Source: Gordonia liuliyuniae
GTDB taxonomy: Bacteria; Actinomycetota; Actinomycetes; Mycobacteriales; Mycobacteriaceae
Direction of reading: 5' to 3'
Length of the DNA stretch: 64,000 nucleotides
Assembly (NCBI RefSeq): GCF_021739025.1
Contig: NZ_JAKKOT010000002.1
Span: 310,001-374,000, forward strand
Positions within the stretch are counted from its first letter, which is position 1; every line of letters starts with the position of its first letter. This document shows positions 55,956-64,000 of this stretch, piece by piece. Below the pieces are notes generated by a model. The model was not told the origin of the DNA. It did no database searches and worked only from the letters and a program-made list of their open reading frames with translations. Made by a program: the position numbers and the translations under genes.

Positions 55956-56252
55956 AGACGTCCCGCGGTTCCGACTACGTTCGATCGGGCGATGGGCGCA
56001 GCGACCGTCGAGTCGGGTGGACGTCCGGTCTGCCTGTGCGCGAGTCGCGCCCGGGAGCTGCAGTTTCATGCACGCGTCGACGTAATGCGCTGATTGGCCG
56101 GAGTTTAGATACCCGCGATTTCAACCATTGGCCGAATCACCGTCGCGCCATACGTTTGATTTAATTCGCCGATCTCACCCAGGGACTCTCAGTGAGTCGT
56201 TGCTCGGTGTGATTGAGCTGTATTCACCCGTGCCATTAAAGAAGGTCAGCCC
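55956..56252. promoter_or_regulatory. Leader region of the sulfonate-type ABC operon
   Basis: This 297-bp gap has no gene. It contains a direct repeat of ATTGGCCG (56093-56100 and 56127-56134, 34 bp apart) in a locally AT-richer stretch, which is a candidate activator or repressor site. AAGAAGG lies about 10 nt before the ATG of the binding-protein gene. No riboswitch fold is recognised. Confidence 0.4.
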
Positions 56253-57320
56253 ATGAGATCCATTGCCGTCCGTCGGAGACCCTTCGGCCAGCGAAAGCGT
56301 GCCGTCCGCCGTTCGGCCTCCGTCTCGGTGGCCGCACTCATCGCTTTGACCGCGGTGGCGGGATGCGGTATCGGCGGGACCGAGGAGGAGACAGAGGCGA
56401 CCACTATCCGTTATCAGAGCAGTGCAGGACTGATCAACTATCTCGAGGTCGCCGATGCCCTCGGGTACCTACCCGGAGTAACCCTCGACTGGATCGGTGA
56501 AAGCGGCGGCGGACCCGCGAGCCTGCAGGCGTTGGCCACCCATCAGAGCGATATTGCGAGCGGGCCGTTCAACGGTGCGATCGCCAAGGTGGTCTCGGCG
56601 GGGGTAGAGGTGACGGCGGTGGCCGCCACGTACGGATCTTCCGGCGACGTGAGTAGCTCCATCGTGACTCTGGACGACCACCCGATCACGAAGGGCCAGG
56701 ACCTGATCGGAAAGAAGGTCTCCGTCAACACGTTGGGTGCCAACGCCGAGGCAATCCTGGACACCTACCTGAAGAAGGAAGGCCTCTCCGACGACGACAT
56801 CGACAAGGTGACGCTGGTGCCGTTACCCGGGGTCAACGCCGAATCGTCGCTGCGCCAAGGGCAGGTCGACGCGTCGTACATGGGTTTCGCCGCTAAAGAG
56901 ACGGCGATGAAGCATGGCGGGCTCCGCGTCCTCGCAGACGACGTCGACTTCGTCGGCCCCTACAACGGCGGCAGCTACGTGTTGCGGAACGGGTTCATCG
57001 AGCACAGCCCCAAGACCACCAGAGCTCTCGTCGGCGGAATCACCAAGGCGATCGACTACGCCCAGACGCATTCGACGGCCGAGGTCCTCCATCTCTACGG
57101 CGAGTATCTCGACAGGCACGGCCGGAGCGACGAGAGGAAGTCGTTCACATCGTGGAACGGCAATGGAGTCGCGACACCGGGCGGCGTGCTGCGTGACCAG
57201 GACTTCTCGATCTGGCTGGACTGGCTCAAATCGTCCGACGAGGTCGACGCCGACGCCGTCAACCCGAGTGAGCTCTACACCAACAAGTTCAATCCCTTCG
57301 CTGACAGGAAGACCGAATGA
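56253..57320 (+). CDS. ABC transporter substrate-binding lipoprotein (SsuA/TauA/NitT type)
   Basis: 355 residues. Twin-arginine-like basic N-terminus, a hydrophobic core, and a lipobox TAVAGC with Cys38, so it is lipid-anchored outside the membrane. The domain (TIRYQSSAGLINYLEVADALGYL, KGQDLIGKKVSVNTLGANAEAIL, LRQGQVDASYMGFAAKETAMKHGGLRVLADD) matches the aliphatic-sulfonate/taurine/nitrate binding family. Its stop overlaps the ATPase start by 4 nt. Flavin monooxygenase genes downstream suggest an organosulfur or other small substrate. Confidence 0.85.
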   Translation: MRSIAVRRRPFGQRKRAVRRSASVSVAALIALTAVAGCGIGGTEEETEATTIRYQSSAGLINYLEVADALGYLPGVTLDWIGESGGGPASLQALATHQSDIASGPFNGAIAKVVSAGVEVTAVAATYGSSGDVSSSIVTLDDHPITKGQDLIGKKVSVNTLGANAEAILDTYLKKEGLSDDDIDKVTLVPLPGVNAESSLRQGQVDASYMGFAAKETAMKHGGLRVLADDVDFVGPYNGGSYVLRNGFIEHSPKTTRALVGGITKAIDYAQTHSTAEVLHLYGEYLDRHGRSDERKSFTSWNGNGVATPGGVLRDQDFSIWLDWLKSSDEVDADAVNPSELYTNKFNPFADRKTE

Positions 57321-58141
57321 GTAGCAAGATCGAGCTGGTCAATGTGGGACAGGTATTCCAGGTCCGCGGCAACGAGGATCGCCAATTGCGGGAATTTGTC
57401 GCACTCGACGGCCTGCAACTGACTGTCGAGACGGGAGAGTTCATCACTCTCGTCGGACCCAGCGGGTGCGGAAAGTCGACGGTGTTGGACCTCATCAGTG
57501 GGCTGACCAAGCCCACGTCCGGCACCGTTCGGGCAGACGGGCGTGAAATCACCAAGCCGGGTCTCGATCGCGGGGTCGTGTTCCAGCAGTACGCCCTGCT
57601 GCCGTGGCGGACGGCGCTGGGCAACATCGAGTTCGCGCTGGAGGCCGCCGGTGGCCTCTCTCGATCCGAGCGGAAGTCTCAAGCGCGCGAATTCCTCGAA
57701 CTCGTCGGACTCACCGAATTCGCCAGCCGCTACCCGCACGAGCTGTCCGGAGGTATGAAACAGCGCGTCGCCATCGCCCGGAGCCTGTCGTACAAACCCG
57801 GCGTCCTTCTTATGGACGAACCGTTCGGTGCGCTCGACGCACAGACCAGGGAACATCTGCAGGAAGAGCTCCTGCACATCTGGCGGAGTACCGGCACCAC
57901 GATCGTGTTCATCACCCATGACATCGAAGAAGCCATCTTTCTCGGGGAGCGTGTTGCCGTGATGAGCGGTCGGCCCGGCCGCGTCGACCACGTCATCGAC
58001 ATCGAGCTGGATCGAGACTTCGACGGCGACGTGCGTTCCGACCCGCAGTTCGCACGGTATCGGCACGAGATCTGGTCCTTCCTACGCGAGAACCGTTCCC
58101 GCAGCGGCCGTAGCCGCGTCGAGTTGGCGGAGGCGCACTGA
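57317..58141 (+). CDS. ABC transporter ATP-binding protein (SsuB/TauB type)
   Basis: 274 residues. Walker A GPSGCGKS at 47-54, Q-loop VFQQYALLPWRT, signature LSGGMKQRVAIARSL and Walker B VLLMDEPFGALD are all intact; the H-loop is IVFITHDIEEA. It powers uptake with the binding protein and permease on either side (ATGA overlap upstream, one base gap downstream). Confidence 0.93.
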   Translation: MSSKIELVNVGQVFQVRGNEDRQLREFVALDGLQLTVETGEFITLVGPSGCGKSTVLDLISGLTKPTSGTVRADGREITKPGLDRGVVFQQYALLPWRTALGNIEFALEAAGGLSRSERKSQAREFLELVGLTEFASRYPHELSGGMKQRVAIARSLSYKPGVLLMDEPFGALDAQTREHLQEELLHIWRSTGTTIVFITHDIEEAIFLGERVAVMSGRPGRVDHVIDIELDRDFDGDVRSDPQFARYRHEIWSFLRENRSRSGRSRVELAEAH

Positions 58142-58142
58142 C

Positions 58143-58982
58143 ATGTCGGATCTGCTTACCGAACGTACTGAGCCGCGGCCGACCACGCGGCAGGAAACCG
58201 CTGCCGGTGTCCGCCACGTTTCCCGCTTCCGTACCCGATCGGTCCGCCTGACTCGCGGACTGGTCGGCATCGTCCTGCTCGCTCTCGTCTGGGAGTTCGC
58301 GCCCCGCATCGGGTTGCTGGACCCGCATTTCGTTCCGCCTCTGTCGACGGTGCTCGAATCATGGTGGGACCTGGCCTCGTCCGGCAGGCTCGCCACACAC
58401 CTCGAAGCCAGCTTGATCCGTTCGGCCGCCGGTTTCGGCCTCGCCGTAGTCACGGCGATCCCGATCGGCGCGGCCATCGCGTCGTATCCACCGGTCCGCG
58501 ACGTGCTCACCCCGGTGCTGGAGATCTTCCGCAACACGGCGGCCCTGGCGATCCTCCCGGTTTTCGTCCTGATCCTCGGAATCGGTGAGACCTCCAAGGT
58601 CGCGATCGTCCTTTTCGCGTGCTTCTTCCCGATCCTGCTCAACACGATCAGCGGCGTCGCGACCGTGGACGTACAACTGCTGCGCTCAGCCCGCGTGCTC
58701 GATCTGTCGCCGGTGACGACATTCCGCAAAGTGATCCTTCCGGCCGCGCTGCCGACCATCTTCACCGGTATCCGCATCTCTGGTGCTGCCGCGATCCTGG
58801 TTCTCATCGCCGCCGAAATGATCGGTGCGACAGAAGGACTCGGCTACCTCATCAACTATTCCCAGATGAACTTTCTGATCCCGCAGATGTACGCGGCGAT
58901 CATCACTACCTCCGCAGTCGGCCTGATCGTCAACTACGGGTTGGTCGCAATCGAACGCCGGTTCTCCCGCTGGCGCGCCTGA
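58143..58982 (+). CDS. ABC transporter permease (SsuC/TauC type)
   Basis: 279 residues with about six membrane segments. The EAA loop near the C-terminus (RSARVLDLSPVTTFRKVILPAALPTIFTGIRIS) fits BPD_transp_1 permeases of the NitT/TauT group. The N-terminal 35 residues are polar and possibly disordered. It ends 20 bp before the broken monooxygenase gene. Confidence 0.92.
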   Translation: MSDLLTERTEPRPTTRQETAAGVRHVSRFRTRSVRLTRGLVGIVLLALVWEFAPRIGLLDPHFVPPLSTVLESWWDLASSGRLATHLEASLIRSAAGFGLAVVTAIPIGAAIASYPPVRDVLTPVLEIFRNTAALAILPVFVLILGIGETSKVAIVLFACFFPILLNTISGVATVDVQLLRSARVLDLSPVTTFRKVILPAALPTIFTGIRISGAAAILVLIAAEMIGATEGLGYLINYSQMNFLIPQMYAAIITTSAVGLIVNYGLVAIERRFSRWRA

Positions 58983-59002
58983 ACATCGAAGGAACAGACA
59001 CG

Positions 59003-60176
59003 ATGACTCGACAACTGCATTTGAGTGCCTTCCTCAACGGAGTGGGCCACCATGAGGTCGCCTGGCGACTTCCCGAAAGCGATCCGCGGGCGAACTCAGA
59101 TGTGGAGCATTTCCATCGCCACCGCGTCGACGACGTTCGAAGAGCCCTACAACATCGCCCGCCGGTTCTCCTCCTTAGACCAGATCAGCAGGGGGCGTGC
59201 CGGGTGGAACGTGGTGACCACGGCCAGTGCCGACGCGGCCGCCAACTTCAACCTCGACACGATGCCCGATCCGGCCGACCGGTATCGCCGCGCGCACGAG
59301 TTCCTCGAGGTGACCAACGGTCTGTGGGACGGGTGGGACGAGGATGCCGTGGCGGCAGACAAAGCGGCGGGTGTCTACGCCGACCCTGACAAAGTGCATT
59401 CGATCGGCCACGACGGCGAGTTCTTCAAAGTGGCTGGCCCGCTCAACGTCGGGCGCAGCCCACAAGGCCGCCCGGTCATCGTGCAGGCGGGGTCGTCCGC
59501 TCCGGGAATCGTGTTGGCCGCCGCGTACGCGGAAGCAGTGTTCACGGCTCAGGACAACATCGCGGACGCACGGGTGTTCTACAGCAAGCTCAAGGCCGCC
59601 ACCGTCGACGCCGGGCGTGACCCGGACGGCATCAAGATCCTGCCCGGGGTGGTGCCGTTGATCGGAAGTACCGAAGCGGAGGCTCGGGATCTGGAACGTC
59701 GTCTCGACGATCTCGTGGTGATCGAACACGCACTCAACCAGTTGGCGGCGGACATCGGTATCCCGGCCGATGAGATCGACTTGGACGCTCCGCTGCCGGA
59801 CGACATCCGACCCGTGACTGAGGTCAGTACGAGCCGATATGAGTTGACGGTCAACCTGGCTCGCCGCGAGAACCTCACGGTCCGCCAGCTGTTGATCCGC
59901 CTCGGTGGTGGACGAGGCCACCGCACATTCGCCGGAACTCCCGAACAGGTCGCGGACACGATCATCGAATGGTTCACCACCGGCGCGTCTGACGGATTCA
60001 ACATCATGCCCGCCGTCATGCCCTCGGGCTTGGAGACCTTCGTCGACCAGGTGGTGCCGATCCTTCAGCAGCGCGGTGTGTTCCGTCGCGACTACGCGGG
60101 CACCACCCTGCGAGATCACTATGAGCTCGCCGCCCCCGCGAGAGGCGTCCGTGCCGAGCTCGCCACCACTGAGTAG
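59003..60176 (+). pseudogene. LLM-class flavin monooxygenase (NtaA/SnaA/DszA-like) with internal deletion
   Basis: ATG 59003 with AAGGA upstream starts MTRQLHLSAFLNGVGHHEVAWRLPESDPRA, matching the intact paralogue at 60342-61697 through its first 30 residues. At about 59085-59110 the coherent reading jumps frame to SIATASTTFEEPYNIARRFSSLDQISRGRAGWNVVTT and continues to TAG 60174-60176. Comparison with the paralogue shows about 62 residues missing, including the region of DAVFLAD that helps bind FMN and substrate. The remaining C-terminal 360 residues are well conserved. As written it cannot be a functional enzyme. Confidence 0.82.
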
Positions 60177-60223
60177 GACGCGAAGCCAACCGCTGGGCTG
60201 CACGAGCCGGAATTGTCAGAGGG

Positions 60224-60328
60224 ATGCACCACCGGGTCAAGACGTTCACCGACTGGCGGGACTACCGCGACCGGCTCGGACGGCGCAGACGTCGGCGGGA
60301 ACTGGGCGAGCCCGACACGCGACACTAG
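60224..60328 (+). CDS. Possible 34-residue basic small protein
   Basis: ATG 60224 has AGAGGG directly upstream and opens a 34-residue frame, starting MHHRVKTFTDWRDYRDR and ending with a run of six arginines, then RELGEPDTRH. It lies in the spacer between the two convergent monooxygenase genes. I recognise no family. It could be chance in GC-rich DNA. Confidence 0.25.
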   Translation: MHHRVKTFTDWRDYRDRLGRRRRRRELGEPDTRH

Positions 60329-60341
60329 CGGCGGCGGCGGT

Positions 60342-61697
60342 TCAGGAGATCTGCGTCCGGGCGGTGTCGGAGAAGACGCTGTCCGGTCGCGGGAGACCGT
60401 AGTGTTCGCGCAGCGTCGACCCGTCGTACTCGCCGCGGAACAGGCCACGCTCGACGAGGATCGGCACCACCTTCTCGGTGAAGGCCTCCAGCAGCTGCGG
60501 ATACAGCGGCGGCATCACGTTGAACCCGTCCGCGGCACCGTTCTCGAACCAGTCGGTGATGATGTCGGCGATCTGGAGGGGCGTGCCGTGCACGACGTTG
60601 TGGCCGCGCCCGCCTGCGAGACGTTGAAGCAGTTCGCGAACGGTCGGCTGCTCGCGTTCGACGATGTTCGCGATCACCTGCTGTCGACTCCGCTGGTTGT
60701 CCAGGACGCTTCCGGCGGCGCCGAACGCCTCCAACGGGACACGCTCGTCCAAGTCGAGATGGCGGAGCGAGACACCGCCCATCTTCTCCAACTGCGACAG
60801 CCCGTACTCCGGGACTATCAGCGAATTGAAGTACTCGTACAGTTCCTCAGCCTCGGCTGGAGTGTCTCCGATGAACGGGCTGATCCCGGGAAGGACGAGA
60901 ACGTGGTCCGGGTTGCGGCCTAATGTCCTCACCTGAGATTTGATGTCCGTGTAGAAGGCTTGCGCATCGGCGAGCGTCTGGTGGGCGGTGAAGATTGCTT
61001 CTGCGTTGCGGGCGGCGAAGGCACGACCGTCGTTCGACGATCCGGCCTGGATGTACACCGGTCGACCCTGCGGCGGTCGCGACGCGTTGAACGGTCCGGT
61101 GACCTGAAGGTGCCGTCCCACATGATCGATGGCGTGGACCTTCGACGCGTCGGCGAACGCGCCGGACGAGCGGTCGGCGATCCGCGCGTCGTCCTCCCAC
61201 GAATCCCACAGCTTGGTCGCGACGTCGACGAACTCCTGTGCGCGGCCGTACCGCTCACTGTTCGACGGCACATCGTGCAGCCCGAAGTTGCGGGCGGCAT
61301 CGGTGTTGAACGTCGTGACGATGTTCCAACCCGCACGACCTCCGGAGATGCGGTCGAGGCTCGCGAACAGGCGAGCCAGGTTGTACGGCTCGTAGAACGA
61401 CGTCGACGCCGTCGCGATCAATCCGATCTTCTCGGTCGCGGCCGCGACCGCCGACAGCAGAGTGATCGGCTCGAACTCCGTACTGGGGCGGTGTCCGCTG
61501 GCCGTCGCCGCCGGAATGTCCGCGAGGAATACCGCGTCGAGCTTCGCCGCCTCCGCGGTCCGCGCGATCTGCTGGTACCAGGCGATGTCGCCGATGCGGT
61601 CGACCGAGGAGTCCGGGTGGCGCCACGACGCCTCGTGGTGGCCGGTGTCGTGCAGGAAGGCATTCAACTTCAACGTGCGGTTTCGGTTGCGGCTCAA
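60342..61697 (-). CDS. LLM-class flavin-dependent monooxygenase (NtaA/SnaA/DszA family)
   Basis: 451 residues from TTG 61697, chosen because AAAGGA lies 6 nt before it; an open frame runs 7 codons further. The luciferase-like barrel is complete: [72 protein letters not shown] and [23 protein letters not shown]. Members oxidise small substrates such as nitrilotriacetate, dibenzothiophene sulfone or alkyl sulfides with FMNH2 from a separate reductase. Its place next to a sulfonate-type transporter suggests an organosulfur or amino-polycarboxylate substrate. It is convergent with the broken paralogue. Confidence 0.88.
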   Translation of the reverse strand: MSRNRNRTLKLNAFLHDTGHHEASWRHPDSSVDRIGDIAWYQQIARTAEAAKLDAVFLADIPAATASGHRPSTEFEPITLLSAVAAATEKIGLIATASTSFYEPYNLARLFASLDRISGGRAGWNIVTTFNTDAARNFGLHDVPSNSERYGRAQEFVDVATKLWDSWEDDARIADRSSGAFADASKVHAIDHVGRHLQVTGPFNASRPPQGRPVYIQAGSSNDGRAFAARNAEAIFTAHQTLADAQAFYTDIKSQVRTLGRNPDHVLVLPGISPFIGDTPAEAEELYEYFNSLIVPEYGLSQLEKMGGVSLRHLDLDERVPLEAFGAAGSVLDNQRSRQQVIANIVEREQPTVRELLQRLAGGRGHNVVHGTPLQIADIITDWFENGAADGFNVMPPLYPQLLEAFTEKVVPILVERGLFRGEYDGSTLREHYGLPRPDSVFSDTARTQIS

Positions 61698-61861
61698 CGA
61701 AAGTCCTTTCACTCGCACCGGCTCCAGGCCGGTACTTGGGGATGAGGGACATGGTTCCGCGCGCGACCCCCGATCGCCATGGTTACAAACACGGTGATCT
61801 AAAGGGACTATTGCGTTGGCTCGGACGAAGGCTCGCTTGCGGCCGTGAACGGTATGCCGTT

Positions 61862-61873
61862 TACCCTGGTTAC
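61862..61873 (+). promoter_or_regulatory. Candidate leaderless promoter of leuS
   Basis: TACCCT (61862-61867) fits the -10 pattern TANNNT and ends 6 nt before the GTG start, the spacing for a leaderless message in actinobacteria. TTGCGG (61837-61842) could serve as -35 with a 19-bp spacer. No ribosome site is seen. No T-box structure is recognised upstream. Confidence 0.4.

Positions 61874-64000
<2,127 letters not shown>

Noticed and set aside
61740..61873. T-box or other riboswitch before leuS
   Set aside because: No antiterminator or T-box bulge pattern is visible, and the start seems leaderless.

Overview
The window is high-GC actinobacterial chromosome carrying the replication origin. 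Gene content and order match the order Mycobacteriales: an MspA-type porin, sigM/rsmA-like/trxB/trxA/cwlM, NUDIX/DUF6049/murJ-pseudokinase, and dnaA-dnaN-recF-DUF721-gyrB-gyrA-DUF3566-tRNA-Ile-tRNA-Ala. The whole picture looks most like Gordonia or a close relative (inference; no 16S gene is present).

Layout. 1-10 kb is accessory: the end of a CCG-domain FAD oxidoreductase, an MspA porin, a zinc alcohol dehydrogenase, an eroded 2OG-Fe(II) oxygenase, an SDR carrying a nonapeptide tandem insertion, a VTC/DUF4956/CotH three-gene operon, a frameshifted DUF6670-like gene, and a VbhA-like antitoxin beside a decayed Fic toxin. 10-21.3 kb is the minus-strand replication block, from dnaA through gyrA to two tRNA genes. 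oriC lies between dnaA and dnaN (DnaA boxes plus an AT-rich tract), with two more boxes between dnaA and rpmH. 21.5-28 kb is the plus-strand block rpmH-rnpA-yidD-yidC-khpB, then rsmG-parA-parB with six parS-like sites, three of them inside coding sequence. 28-32 kb is cwlM, trxA, trxB, a short RsmA-like gene and sigM, with a phased DnaA-box cluster upstream of sigM.

32-41 kb is a mixed lipid/regulatory segment: two TetR regulators, a deleted acyl-CoA synthetase, a secreted lipase, a VOC protein, a sterol-desaturase-like hydroxylase and a PapA-like condensation-domain acyltransferase. 40-49.5 kb is tag, murJ-pseudokinase, DUF6049 and a NUDIX gene on the minus strand, divergent from the tRNA CCA-adding enzyme gene. 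49.6-56 kb holds an EgtE-like PLP enzyme, a DxDxDG-repeat protein, an MFS transporter, YqgE, DedA, a bile-acid-symporter-like protein, an SdpI-like protein with a cysteine-rich tail, and a PLDc_N protein. 56-61.7 kb is an aliphatic-sulfonate-type ABC transporter with two convergent flavin monooxygenase genes, one of them broken. leuS begins at 61.9 kb and runs off the end.

How it works together: the core is replication initiation and segregation (DnaA, DnaN, RecF, gyrase, ParAB-parS), ribosome/RNase P/membrane insertion genes, thiol redox and cell-wall control (TrxAB, CwlM, MurJ). The accessory segments are notable for broken genes: three have lost internal blocks that contain catalytic motifs, one has a one-base frameshift, and one Fic toxin is eroded beside an intact antitoxin. 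I see no transposase, prophage, CRISPR array or rRNA gene.
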